Source: Zunongwangia pacifica
GTDB taxonomy: Bacteria > Bacteroidota > Bacteroidia > Flavobacteriales > Flavobacteriaceae
Reading direction: 5' to 3'
Assembly (NCBI RefSeq): GCF_023499215.1
Contig: NZ_JAKHSK010000011.1
Coordinates: 80,931-144,930 of the forward strand
Length of the DNA stretch: 64,000 nucleotides
Below the pieces are notes generated by a model that saw only the letters and a program-made list of their open reading frames with translations, did no database searches and was not told the origin of the DNA. The position numbers and the translations under genes are program-made. Shown piece after piece: positions 1-9,072 of this stretch (the first letter of the stretch is position 1; each line of letters starts with the position of its first letter).

Positions 1-843
1 TACGGAGAAAAAGTGGGCCAGTTTAGTGATATTAAAGGAGATTTTAAAAACTTAGGTTCGGTTGAATTTATTGATCAAAATCCAATTGGTCGATCTTCAC
101 GATCTAATCCTGTTACCTATATCAAGGCGTACGATGATATAAGAAATTTATTTTCTTCGCAGAAATTATCTAAAATAAGAGGTTATAAACCTAAACACTT
201 TTCTTTTAACGTTGATGGCGGCCGTTGCGAGGTTTGTAAAGGGGAAGGCGAAGTGACCATAGAAATGCAGTTTATGGCTGATGTTTATTTACAATGTGAA
301 GCATGTGATGGTAAACGATTTAAGAAAGAAATTCTTGAAGTAAACTTTAAAGACAAAAATATTGATGATATCCTTAATATGACCATCGATGATGCTATCA
401 AATTTTTTGACAAGCATAACGAGGATAAAATCGCAAATAAACTTCAACCGCTTCAGGATGTTGGTCTGGGGTATGTAAAGCTAGGGCAAAGCTCTTCCAC
501 ACTTTCTGGAGGAGAAGCACAGCGTATTAAACTGGCTTCTTTCTTAGTGAAAGGAAATACCAGAGATAAAGCGTTATTTATTTTTGATGAACCTACCACA
601 GGGCTTCATTTTCATGATATTCAGAAATTATTAAAATCGTTTAATGCCCTAATCGACAAAGGCCATACGGTAATTGTTATCGAACATAATATGGATTTAG
701 TGAAATGTGCCGATTACGTTATCGATCTGGGAGCTGAAGGTGGTGAAAATGGTGGTTATCTGGTTGCTCAGGGAACACCAGAACAAATAATAAAGAGCAA
801 AGATTCGTACACCGCTAAATATTTAGCACCAAAATTAGAATAA
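1..843 (+). CDS. uvrA: Excinuclease ABC subunit A, C-terminal part (5' end outside window)
   Basis: This is the last 280 codons of UvrA, the damage-recognition ATPase of nucleotide excision repair, which acts with UvrB on DNA in the cytoplasm. The frame is open from the first base, so the gene starts upstream of the window. Visible are the C-terminal zinc module (CEVC near base 226 and CEAC near base 295), the ABC signature LSGGEAQ (about 505-525), the Walker B block LFIFDEPTTGLH (about 574-610) and the switch IEHN. The end, with ADYVIDLGAEGG and TAKYLAPKL, follows ordinary UvrA closely. A UvrA2-type paralogue cannot be fully excluded without the N-terminal half. Confidence 0.93.
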   Translation, partial: YGEKVGQFSDIKGDFKNLGSVEFIDQNPIGRSSRSNPVTYIKAYDDIRNLFSSQKLSKIRGYKPKHFSFNVDGGRCEVCKGEGEVTIEMQFMADVYLQCEACDGKRFKKEILEVNFKDKNIDDILNMTIDDAIKFFDKHNEDKIANKLQPLQDVGLGYVKLGQSSSTLSGGEAQRIKLASFLVKGNTRDKALFIFDEPTTGLHFHDIQKLLKSFNALIDKGHTVIVIEHNMDLVKCADYVIDLGAEGGENGGYLVAQGTPEQIIKSKDSYTAKYLAPKLE

Positions 844-915
844 AATTAATCAATTTTTAAAACGCTTAATTTCAAAATATTAACTCGTTTTAGCAAGATT
901 AAAAATAACCTCTTC

Positions 916-941
916 AGGAGCCTGTAAATGGCTCCTTTTTT
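916..941 (+). terminator. Intrinsic terminator after uvrA
   Basis: A 7-bp stem (aggagcc/ggctcct) with a 7-base loop is followed by a run of T. It lies about 75 bases after the uvrA stop and before the next rightward gene. Confidence 0.8.
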
Positions 942-1014
942 GTTTTTGGCATGCGCTTTGTTTCTATTAAGGCGTAGATAACTACTACTTCAGTATTAAT
1001 TAAAAAATAAAGCC

Positions 1015-2238
1015 ATGAAAAAATTTTCCTTACTATTTTCAATATTGTTTCTAGGTCTGGTAAGCATTGCCAAGGCCAATGAAGCAGGTAGCAGATATGG
1101 CTATAATGATTCCTTCATTTTTGTTGAAGGAGGCGTTGAATTTTCAGTTTATCCAAATGGAGAGTTTGATTTTTATTATAACCCCGCATTTAGAAGAGCT
1201 AATGTTGTAAATATATCTGTACCACATGTAAACATTAGTTTTAATTCTGGTTATGATTATGATCCATATATTCAATATGACGATTATGGTGCCGTTATCC
1301 AGATTGAAGATGTTCCTATTTATTACGATTATTATGGTAGGATTATCCAGGCTGGTAATATTGTAATTAATTACGACAATTATGGATATGTTTTAAGTGT
1401 AGGAAACCTTTTTGTTCAATACGATCCATACCATAGAATTGCCGGCTATAGGGGCTATATAAACGCTTATAACCGTAGGTATGTGTATCGTCCCTGGCAT
1501 AGATATTACAGACGACCAAGAGCCAATTTCAGCATTGTTTTTAACAGACCTTATAGAGCGTATTATCAACCAACGCGAATTACCTATATAAAACACGTTA
1601 ATTATTATAATACGCACCATCATCATAAATCCTACAGAGACTTTTATCGTCCTGGTCAAAAAGTAAGGAGCTATAATCGTGGTCAACGAGTTACTCAAAA
1701 ACGAAATTTGCGCTCTAATAGCAGTTACGGAAGAAGCAACGTATCCTCTAGAACAAGAAGTGCGAATAATCATAATAGCCGAAGAGATGTGAATAGATCC
1801 ACTGCCCGACAAAGAGATCGTGTTGTGATTGGTGCAAGAAACGAAAGAGGTTCTCAACCTAGTGGTCGCGTTATCAATAAAAGAAATAGCCGTTCTTCTA
1901 ACAACAATGTAATTTCTAATAGACAAGCAGTAGAACGAAAAAGTGATGCTGCTAATGGTAAAAACAGGACACAAAGAACAAATGTAAATAGAGTATCATC
2001 CAGCACTAGAAACACCCCTGCGGTGAATCAAAGAAACACAGCAGAAGTAAAAAGAGAACGATCTTCTAGAGCGCAAAGAACAGTAAATACCCAGCGCCCT
2101 AAACAAAGCAATCAGGTAAAAAGAGCTGCACCAAGCAGAAGTCAAAATACTTCAGCAAGAAGCTCTAGATCAAACAGTAACACTAAAAATTCTACTCGTT
2201 CACAAAGTTCGGCACGAAATGTGAGAAGTAGAGATTAG
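1015..2238 (+). CDS. Secreted protein with Tyr/Gly repeats and Arg/Ser/Asn-rich tail
   Basis: The function is not known. The 407-residue product begins with a signal peptide (MKKFSLLFSILFLGL, cleavage near AKA-NEA). Residues about 90-150 hold three or four imperfect repeats of the form YDxYGxVxxxGNxxIxY, a beta-rich pattern seen in other flavobacterial secreted proteins. Residues about 155-210 are rich in Tyr, His and Arg. From about residue 215 to the end the chain is low-complexity and strongly basic (Arg, Ser, Asn, Gln, Thr), probably disordered. Such a tail could bind nucleic acid or acidic polysaccharide, but this is inference. The gene stands alone, with terminators on both sides. Confidence 0.8.
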   Translation: MKKFSLLFSILFLGLVSIAKANEAGSRYGYNDSFIFVEGGVEFSVYPNGEFDFYYNPAFRRANVVNISVPHVNISFNSGYDYDPYIQYDDYGAVIQIEDVPIYYDYYGRIIQAGNIVINYDNYGYVLSVGNLFVQYDPYHRIAGYRGYINAYNRRYVYRPWHRYYRRPRANFSIVFNRPYRAYYQPTRITYIKHVNYYNTHHHHKSYRDFYRPGQKVRSYNRGQRVTQKRNLRSNSSYGRSNVSSRTRSANNHNSRRDVNRSTARQRDRVVIGARNERGSQPSGRVINKRNSRSSNNNVISNRQAVERKSDAANGKNRTQRTNVNRVSSSTRNTPAVNQRNTAEVKRERSSRAQRTVNTQRPKQSNQVKRAAPSRSQNTSARSSRSNSNTKNSTRSQSSARNVRSRD

Positions 2239-2270
2239 AGTTCATAATTTAATTTTTTGGTTGGTTAGTT

Positions 2271-2309
2271 GGAAAACCCCCAGTGGCAAAAGCCCGGGGG
2301 TTTTCCCTT
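2271..2309 (+). terminator. Strong hairpin terminator
   Basis: An 11-bp perfect stem (ggaaaaccccc at 2271-2281, gggggttttcc at 2296-2306) with a 14-base loop lies between convergent genes. There is only a short T stretch after it. It probably ends the 1015-2238 transcript and may also block read-through from the right. Confidence 0.75.
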
Positions 2310-2336
2310 TATATACGATACTTATTTGAAAAAATA

Positions 2337-3797
2337 TTACTTCAATTTGACTAAAATCGCCTTAAGCATTGTATTTATTTCTTCAGAAAAATTAAAAAAA
2401 TAAACGGCTAAAATATATAAGATCGATGTAATCCCGCCCTTTAACGCAATACTTATTACCGGATGAAAAGGAAATTCCCAAAAGTAAAAAACCAATGTAA
2501 AAATGAGGCTTAACCCGAATAAAAGAACACTTTGCCGGGTAAACGGGTGCATTTTAAATTTTTGCTGTACCAAAATAATTTTGGCTGTATTGTAAATAAA
2601 AAAGGCTAAAAACGTGGCAATCGCTGCCCCTTCGATCCCAAAACGAGGGATAAAAAATAAATTCAGTAAAAAGGCCAATAGCACTAAAAGCACGCCTATA
2701 GCTAACACCAATCGATAATAATCAGAATTAAAAAGAATACTATTATTGATCGCTAATATATTATCGTAAAGCTTTACCAGCGAAATTAACAGCACGATTA
2801 AAATGCTTAATGAGTATTCTTTAGGAATAAGTTCATAGAGCGTATGAACATTGGTAATAATCAGCACAAAAATTAAAGCACTTACAATGGATAAATTGAT
2901 CGAGCTTTTTTTATACAATTCCTCCAGCTTTTTAAAATTGCGTGTATTTAGATATTCCGCCGTAATAGGATTCGTAATTTGATGCATCGCTTTTTGAGGA
3001 ACAGAAATTACGGTAGCGATATAAACGCCAATCCCATATATCGCTACATTTTCTATAGGCAAATACGATTCGATCATTACTTTATCCAAATCCAACAAAG
3101 CCGTCGCTACTGACGCCGCAATGAGAATTAAAGCCGTATATTTTAACACCCTACTTAAATTGGACGGAAAGCTAAATTTAAACGTAGGCCTATGCAACTT
3201 AAAGGCATAACCACCCATCACCAATAGCCGGACAAGAAACACTACGCCAACCCCATACATAAAATTATCGGCTTCTAAAAGGCCAAAATATACCAGGAAT
3301 AAAAGAATAGTCGTTCCCAAACGGTGCACCACTTCTTTCATAAAATTCCCAAAAACACTTTTGTAATAGATCTTTGCCCAGGCAAAAAAGATCTCGAAAT
3401 AAGCAGTAGCAATGGCTAATAAATAAATAAGCCATACATAAGGTTTTACCAGTTCGTTTCCGTCAGAAAAATAATCCAGTAAAAATTCATAGGTAAAATG
3501 TCCAATAACGCCTAAAATAAGCGAAATAGCTAAGGGAAGATACAAGGCCAGATTCAATAATTTATCTTTGTCCTCTTTGGTTTTATAGCTTGTAAAAAAT
3601 TTTACAATCGTACTATGCACCCCAAAAGCCATAAAAGGCCACATTAAATTCGCTGCTGAAAGTAGAAAACTTACCAGTCCGTAATATTGCTGATCTAAAA
3701 AATAGGTGTACAAAAAAAGCGTATTTAACGCACCAAGTCCAAAACCTATGTAGGTCGTCATCATGTTTTTGACCGACTGGTTAATAATTACGCCCAT
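2337..3797 (-). CDS. Polysaccharide flippase (Wzx/MurJ-like, MOP superfamily)
   Basis: This 486-residue integral membrane protein belongs to the polysaccharide biosynthesis (Wzx-type) branch of the MOP flippases. These move lipid-linked oligosaccharides across the inner membrane. About 12-14 hydrophobic segments span the whole chain, starting with the family-like opening that runs IGFGLGALNTLFLYTYFL. It is the most downstream gene of a tight leftward set, 3 bases after the glycosyltransferase 3801-5081, which supports a joint role in a surface glycan. The substrate cannot be read from the sequence. Confidence 0.85.
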   Translation of the reverse strand: MGVIINQSVKNMMTTYIGFGLGALNTLFLYTYFLDQQYYGLVSFLLSAANLMWPFMAFGVHSTIVKFFTSYKTKEDKDKLLNLALYLPLAISLILGVIGHFTYEFLLDYFSDGNELVKPYVWLIYLLAIATAYFEIFFAWAKIYYKSVFGNFMKEVVHRLGTTILLFLVYFGLLEADNFMYGVGVVFLVRLLVMGGYAFKLHRPTFKFSFPSNLSRVLKYTALILIAASVATALLDLDKVMIESYLPIENVAIYGIGVYIATVISVPQKAMHQITNPITAEYLNTRNFKKLEELYKKSSINLSIVSALIFVLIITNVHTLYELIPKEYSLSILIVLLISLVKLYDNILAINNSILFNSDYYRLVLAIGVLLVLLAFLLNLFFIPRFGIEGAAIATFLAFFIYNTAKIILVQQKFKMHPFTRQSVLLFGLSLIFTLVFYFWEFPFHPVISIALKGGITSILYILAVYFFNFSEEINTMLKAILVKLK

Positions 3798-3800
3798 ACT

Positions 3801-5081
3801 TTACTTCTTGATCAGTTTCGCTAATTTTTTTGTGAGGTTTTTACGATGGTAATCCTCAATATTTTTGCTATCCGAAAGTAATTGGTTTTCGCGATATTTT
3901 TGATAAGAACTTAAAATATATTCTTTTAATGCCGAATCTTGATGATATTGAAAACTTTTTCCTGAAGCCGTTTCCTCTATAATTTTCGACACATCCCATT
4001 CTCCTGGTCCAATGGCTAAGATTGGTCGTTTTGCCGCCAGATATTCAAATAATTTCCCAGCAATAATACCTTTGGTCTCTTCGGAATTAATTTCAATTAA
4101 CAATAATAACTGACTCTCTTTTTGAACAGCTATAGCTTTAGAATGGCTAATATACCCGCCTAAAATAAGGTTATTCTCCAAACCGGCCTCTTTGATACTT
4201 TGCACCACTTCATCACTTACCGCACCGTATAACTTCAGTTTAAAATTAGTTCTGAAATTTTCATTTTCTTCGGAAATTTCAGCTAAAACCTTCCACAGTA
4301 ATTTAGGATTTCTTCCTGAAAGCAACGAGCCAATATGAGAAATACTGAAGTTTTCATCTAATATTGAATTGGTATTCAATTCAGAATCAAAACCATTCGT
4401 AATCACTTCGATAGGTTTTGTTGTTTTTGAAGCAAATTCCTTTTTGGTGGTAAAACTTGTGGTTATAATTTGATCTGCTGCCTTTAAAACCTCTTTTTCT
4501 AGCTTTTGATGTTTTTCGGCGGAATTTTTAGTGAGTTTTAAGTCCTTTTGATAGCCAATTTGCGTCCATGGATCACGAAAATCGGAAATCCACCTCAATA
4601 GAAGTTCCTTTTTTAATCCTAAACCTATAAGATGCAAACTATGTGGCGGTCCCGTGGTAATTATCGTATCAATATTGGTCTTTTCCAGATAGGATTTTAG
4701 AAATCTCACTGAAGGTTTTATCCAAAACTTACGAGCATCTGGAATAAAAAAGTTACCGCGAATATAAAGCATGAGTTTCTGCATAAAACTCTGCTTCTCC
4801 TTTTGCTTAATAATTCCTGAACTTATGGTTTTTGTATCCTTTTTAGATAAAAAAGAAGCGAACTTATAAGGTTCAAAAATCGGCTGACGAATCATCTCGA
4901 TATCCTGAGGAACTTCATTTAAAAAAGATTCATCAATTAACGGATAATTTGGATTTTCGGGAATATAAACCACCGGTTCTACTCCATAATCCCTAAGATA
5001 TTTAACGAATTTCAACCAGCGCTGAACACCGGGACCACCAGCCGGCGGCCAGTAATACGTAACGATCAGCACTTTCTTCAT
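3801..5081 (-). CDS. Glycosyltransferase, GT4-like GT-B fold
   Basis: A 426-residue cytoplasmic or membrane-associated glycosyltransferase. The N-terminus MKKVLIVTYYWPPAGGPGVQ has the Gly-rich acceptor-side loop usual for flavobacterial GT4-like enzymes. The donor-side half carries ISHIGSLL and, around residues 340-360, GKLFEYLAAKRPIL, matching the E-x7-E region that contacts the nucleotide sugar. The spacing of 3 bases on both sides puts it in one operon with the flippase and the YfhO protein. The sugar donor and acceptor are unknown. Confidence 0.85.
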   Translation of the reverse strand: MKKVLIVTYYWPPAGGPGVQRWLKFVKYLRDYGVEPVVYIPENPNYPLIDESFLNEVPQDIEMIRQPIFEPYKFASFLSKKDTKTISSGIIKQKEKQSFMQKLMLYIRGNFFIPDARKFWIKPSVRFLKSYLEKTNIDTIITTGPPHSLHLIGLGLKKELLLRWISDFRDPWTQIGYQKDLKLTKNSAEKHQKLEKEVLKAADQIITTSFTTKKEFASKTTKPIEVITNGFDSELNTNSILDENFSISHIGSLLSGRNPKLLWKVLAEISEENENFRTNFKLKLYGAVSDEVVQSIKEAGLENNLILGGYISHSKAIAVQKESQLLLLIEINSEETKGIIAGKLFEYLAAKRPILAIGPGEWDVSKIIEETASGKSFQYHQDSALKEYILSSYQKYRENQLLSDSKNIEDYHRKNLTKKLAKLIKK

Positions 5082-5084
5082 AAA

Positions 5085-7499
5085 CTAGGCTTTTTTGCGA
5101 TAGGCAAAAACAAATCCACCAACAATCAAGATCACCAAAATAAGTGTACTTGCTAAAGCAATTGTTCCCCCGGTTTGAATTACTTGCGGCTCGAATTTAA
5201 AAGTCACCGTATGCTCACCCTGCGGAATATTCATCGCTCTAAGCACATAATCTGCACGAACATGGGCTACTTTCTCACCATCAATATAAGCCTGCCATCC
5301 CGGTTGATAATACATTTCAGAAAAAACAGCCAGCTGCCTGATTGAAGCTTTCGTTTTATAAACCAATTGGTTAGGTTGCTGACTTACCAACTCGATAGAA
5401 CCGACTTCATCGTATACAAAGTCCATTTTAATATCGTCTTTAAAGCGATGGTCTATCACGGCCACATCTTTAAGATCTACCTCTTTCAACGCTAAAATTT
5501 CGGCATTTGCATCATCAACCCATTCAACATCCCGAACAAACCATGCATTACCATATACACCAGGATTTTGCTGTGCCTGTACACCATTTTCAGTAGGGAT
5601 AATAAAATATTTCACGTTCAACAGATTTAAAATCTTCATGTTATTTTGTGAAATATAGAAATCATATAAATCCTGTAATCTTCCTGGTTTGGCAGCATGA
5701 TAGCCGCCTATGCTATGATGAAAATACGAGGCTCGGGAACTTGTTAATGGATCTGCACTAAGATCGAACACGCGATATCGCGAAGTATCCTGCATGATTT
5801 GCTGATCGGCCACGTTTGGCTGATAGGGCTGCTCCATTTTACGGGCACTTACAAAATCATCTGCATTTACGTAACGGCGTGCCACCGGAACCAGATCGGC
5901 TAAAAATAGTATGGCAAAACCACCAATAATAAGTTTTTTAGAGATTTTTTCCTGAAGATAAAACCAGATTAAAAACACACTTAAAGCAACAAATATAAAA
6001 CTACGAATAGCATCGCTAACAAGCATCGACTGGCGATCTTCTTTAAGGGCATTCATTAGATCCATCCCCAATTGCTGGCGTAGCTGTGCATCCCTAAGTC
6101 CGCTAAAGTCAAATAAAACCGAATTAAAAAGAATTAAAACCAACGCTAATCCTGCAGTAATGATCGAGCTCCATTTTAAAGCTTCTATTTTTTCCTCTTT
6201 GGTATGTTTATTGGTAAACAAGCAAGATAATCCTACAATTGCCAATAAAGGAACGCAAAGCTCTACAATTACCTGGATGGAAGAAACCGCCCTAAACTTA
6301 TTGTAAAGCGGCACGTAATCGATAAAAAATTCAGTAAAAAAACCAAAATTCTTACCCCAGGAAAGTAAAAGCGTCAATATAGTTCCGCCTAAGACCCACC
6401 ATTTTAATCGACCTCGAATTAAAAAGAGCGCGAAGATGAATAAAAATAAAACGGTAGCACCAATATAAGCCGGGCCGGCAACGATAGGTTGTTGCCCCCA
6501 ATAGGTTGGTGCATTTTCAGTAAAATTCTTTGCCCGTATGGGAGAAGCACCCATTTTTTGCAGTTCAGAATATAATGCGGAATCTTCGCCTACATCTTCA
6601 GCCCCACTTCCTCCCATAAAACCAGGGACAAAAAGGTCTAAGGTTTCTGCAATCCCGTAGCTATACGTTGTAATATAATCATAAGTTAAACCTGCTTCTG
6701 GTTTCTCGCTACCATCTGGAGTAATCGTTAAGCCGGTATCGCCACGTGTACTATGACTTGTATATTCTTGTGTAGCAATAATATTTGTGGCATTGGTTCC
6801 AATAGCCAGTATAACCGCAACGATCATAACCGCTAAAGCCTTAAAATACTGCGGAAGCTTTTGTTTTTTAAAGGCATCGATCAAATAAACAATTCCAAGA
6901 ATAATCACCAGCAGCAGCAGGTAATACGTCATCTGGAAGTGATTCGCCTGAATTTCTAAGGCCATAGCCACTGCCAAAAGACTAAAACCCGCAATAAGTT
7001 TTTGCCGAAAAGTGAGGATAATTCCGCCTAAAACCATAGGCATATAGGCAATCGCATGTGCTTTGGCATTGTGGCCAACACCCAGAATAATGATAAAATA
7101 GGTAGAAAAACCAAAAGCAATAGCCCCCAAAAAAGCGAGTTTATAATCGATTTTTAAGCATAACAGCAGGATATAAAACCCAATAAAATAAAGAAATAAA
7201 TAATCTGCCGGTCTGGGTAAAAATCGTAAAACCGAATCTAATTTCTTGATGTAGTTATGCGGATAATACGCGCCAAGCTGGTAGGTTGGCATCCCTCCAA
7301 AAGCAGCATCTGTCCAGTAAGGCTCTTCGCCGGTTTCTGCTCTAAAATCAGATTGCTCTTTAGCCATCCCTATGTACTGAACAATATCACTTTGGAAAAT
7401 TTCTTTTCCTTTTAAAACCGGATTAAAATAAAAAATAGCGATTGCCACAAATCCCAGCAAAACCAGAAGATGAGGAAGAAACTGTTTTAATTTAGCCAT
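5085..7499 (-). CDS. YfhO family membrane protein
   Basis: An 804-residue polytopic membrane protein of the YfhO family, which is related to GT-C glycosyltransferases and in Gram-positives is linked to glycosylation of lipoteichoic acid. There are roughly 12-14 hydrophobic helices, with a large extracytoplasmic part after residue about 560 (RYRVFDLSADPLTSSRASYF onward) and a last helix near residues 775-798. The periplasmic loop after the first helix (about 35-65, FQSDIVQYIGMAKEQ) corresponds to the acidic catalytic loop of GT-C proteins. It sits upstream of the glycosyltransferase and flippase, so it probably modifies the same glycan. Confidence 0.85.
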   Translation of the reverse strand: MAKLKQFLPHLLVLLGFVAIAIFYFNPVLKGKEIFQSDIVQYIGMAKEQSDFRAETGEEPYWTDAAFGGMPTYQLGAYYPHNYIKKLDSVLRFLPRPADYLFLYFIGFYILLLCLKIDYKLAFLGAIAFGFSTYFIIILGVGHNAKAHAIAYMPMVLGGIILTFRQKLIAGFSLLAVAMALEIQANHFQMTYYLLLLVIILGIVYLIDAFKKQKLPQYFKALAVMIVAVILAIGTNATNIIATQEYTSHSTRGDTGLTITPDGSEKPEAGLTYDYITTYSYGIAETLDLFVPGFMGGSGAEDVGEDSALYSELQKMGASPIRAKNFTENAPTYWGQQPIVAGPAYIGATVLFLFIFALFLIRGRLKWWVLGGTILTLLLSWGKNFGFFTEFFIDYVPLYNKFRAVSSIQVIVELCVPLLAIVGLSCLFTNKHTKEEKIEALKWSSIITAGLALVLILFNSVLFDFSGLRDAQLRQQLGMDLMNALKEDRQSMLVSDAIRSFIFVALSVFLIWFYLQEKISKKLIIGGFAILFLADLVPVARRYVNADDFVSARKMEQPYQPNVADQQIMQDTSRYRVFDLSADPLTSSRASYFHHSIGGYHAAKPGRLQDLYDFYISQNNMKILNLLNVKYFIIPTENGVQAQQNPGVYGNAWFVRDVEWVDDANAEILALKEVDLKDVAVIDHRFKDDIKMDFVYDEVGSIELVSQQPNQLVYKTKASIRQLAVFSEMYYQPGWQAYIDGEKVAHVRADYVLRAMNIPQGEHTVTFKFEPQVIQTGGTIALASTLILVILIVGGFVFAYRKKA

Positions 7500-7557
7500 T
7501 TACAGATTATTTTTTGCCTCCTGAACAAGGAAACGCACATATTTAAGAATCCCGAAA

Positions 7558-7854
7558 TTAATCAATTTCTTCGTAATCGATATACTCACCAACCTCTTTG
7601 TTTGATTTTCTACGATTTCTTGGCTTTTTGTCGATACTAACATTGCCTTCCTTGTTAATATTATGTTGTTGCGCACTTTGCTGCGCTCCATTAAATTGCT
7701 GGTTGAACTGCTGCTCAAACTTTCTTCCCATTTTTTTCATTGCATATTTTAACAACATGGGACCAAAGTATCGAAGTATTATTTTGAAACCGAAGTATAC
7801 TAATAAAACAATAAGTATCGTTCTTATTACTCCGGAAAAATCTGCCTGAAACAT
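7558..7854 (-). CDS. DUF4834 family small membrane protein
   Basis: A 98-residue protein with one hydrophobic segment near the N-terminus (about residues 8-27, TILIVLLVYFGFKIILRYF) followed by a Gln/Asn-rich stretch and a basic-to-acidic tail ending YIDYEEID. This matches the flavobacterial DUF4834 family, whose function is unknown. It is 58 bases upstream of the YfhO gene and probably co-transcribed with it. Confidence 0.75.
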   Translation of the reverse strand: MFQADFSGVIRTILIVLLVYFGFKIILRYFGPMLLKYAMKKMGRKFEQQFNQQFNGAQQSAQQHNINKEGNVSIDKKPRNRRKSNKEVGEYIDYEEID

Positions 7855-7871
7855 AAAACTCTAAATTTTAG

Positions 7872-7879
7872 CAAAAATA
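7872..7879 (-). promoter_or_regulatory. Possible -7 element of the flippase/YfhO operon
   Basis: Read on the minus strand this is TATTTTTG, matching the Bacteroidota -7 consensus TAnnTTTG, 18 bases before the DUF4834 start. No good TTG is seen at -33, so support is moderate. Confidence 0.4.
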
Positions 7880-7951
7880 AAAATTAAGCTTCAGAATCGG
7901 AATCTATGTATCTTAAATAAACAATAAATTCAATTATATTTGGCCATCAAG

Positions 7952-8036
7952 AACCCCGGGGCAAGCCCACGGGATATGAACCAGAAAACCTTTTTACTAT
8001 TTCGAGGCAAGCCTTTGGATAAAATCTCCTTTTGGT
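7952..8036. repeat. Degenerate interspersed repeat (ggcaagcc type), copy 1
   Basis: An intergenic stretch with ccccggggcaagccc, a T-rich middle and gaggcaagcct followed by aaaatctcc. A more diverged copy with the same order of words lies at 36481-36575. Nothing in it looks coding. Confidence 0.45.
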
Positions 8037-8060
8037 GACGCCAATAAAAACCTACTAAAC

Positions 8061-9002
8061 ATGCAAAAACTAAAGGCTTTTGTACTTTTATTTTTAAGTA
8101 GTTCAGCTATTTGTAACGCCCAATTTACCGAAACCATTAATTCTAACCGGCCAGGGCAATCCCAGGGAGCTTTTGCGGTTGGAACAGGAGTTTACCAACT
8201 GGAAGCAGGTGGATTTTATGGTAATGACAGCCATGATCTAAGACAAACAGATACCGATTTGTATGGAGCCAATTATATGATTAGAGCAGGGCTTCTTACA
8301 GATATATTAGAATTAAGCATTCAGGGAAGATATCAGGTAGAAAAAACAAGCATTTTTCAGGGAGGACAAAATCGTACATACAAAATGAATAATTTCCCTT
8401 TTAATACTATAGGAGCAAAATTGTTGCTTTACGATCCCTATAAAAATGGCGATAATCGCAGAGAAGTAAACATTAGAAGTTGGGATGCCAATCAAAAGTT
8501 TGATTGGAGAAGATTAATCCCGGCAGTTTCCATTTATGGCGGAGCTAATGTGACCCTACAGGATGATAATCCTTATAGATTTGAGGGAGAGAGTAAATAT
8601 ACCCCACAGGTCACCTTAATTACCCAACATAACTGGGGAAGATGGGTTTGGGTAATGAATTTTACTGCTGAAAAGTTTACTGAAACCTATGATAATTATG
8701 AATTTATAGGAACATTAACCCACGCTTTTACTCCTAAATTTGCCGTTTTTGGCGAATATCAGGCTATTATAGGAGATTTGTATGCCGACGATATTTTTAG
8801 GGCTGGCGGGGCTTACCTGATTACCGATTATCTACAGGTCGATGTTGCCGGACTTACCAATGCCAAAGACACACCATCCAGATGGCAAATACAGGCAGGA
8901 TTATCTGTACGATTAAATTTCCATAAAGACTCTGAATTTAAGTCGCTATCCAAAGATGGAGATAAAAGAAAAGCCAGAACACAAAACCAATACGATTTCT
9001 AG
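8061..9002 (+). CDS. Outer-membrane beta-barrel protein, MetA-pathway (phenol) transporter-like
   Basis: A 313-residue exported protein with a signal peptide (cleavage near CNA-QF) and a chain of alternating polar/hydrophobic strands. The opening ETINSNRPGQSQGAFAVGTG and the following GVYQLEAGGFYG match the family named putative MetA-pathway of phenol degradation, a group of outer-membrane barrels found well beyond phenol degraders. The role is thus an outer-membrane channel or porin of unknown substrate. The gene is transcribed alone and faces the 9073-10338 gene across a shared terminator. Confidence 0.75.
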   Translation: MQKLKAFVLLFLSSSAICNAQFTETINSNRPGQSQGAFAVGTGVYQLEAGGFYGNDSHDLRQTDTDLYGANYMIRAGLLTDILELSIQGRYQVEKTSIFQGGQNRTYKMNNFPFNTIGAKLLLYDPYKNGDNRREVNIRSWDANQKFDWRRLIPAVSIYGGANVTLQDDNPYRFEGESKYTPQVTLITQHNWGRWVWVMNFTAEKFTETYDNYEFIGTLTHAFTPKFAVFGEYQAIIGDLYADDIFRAGGAYLITDYLQVDVAGLTNAKDTPSRWQIQAGLSVRLNFHKDSEFKSLSKDGDKRKARTQNQYDF

Positions 9003-9026
9003 AATTCGATAAAAATAGACACAAAA

Positions 9027-9054
9027 AAACCGCTAAAAATTTAGCGGTTTGTTT
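9027..9054. terminator. Bidirectional terminator between convergent genes
   Basis: A perfect 11-bp stem (9027-9037 with 9040-9050) forms around ccgct/agcgg, flanked by A-rich sequence on the left and T-rich sequence on the right. It can end transcripts from both sides. Confidence 0.85.
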
Positions 9055-9072
9055 ATAGTATTTATATAACTT

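Noticed and set aside
1393..1974. 193-residue minus-strand frame inside the secreted Arg/Ser-rich protein gene
   Set aside because: It is the antisense of a low-complexity coding region; no start context, no family-like sequence.
7500..7718. 72-residue minus-strand frame overlapping the DUF4834 gene
   Set aside because: It overlaps the recognised DUF4834 gene in another frame and has no promoter or motif of its own.
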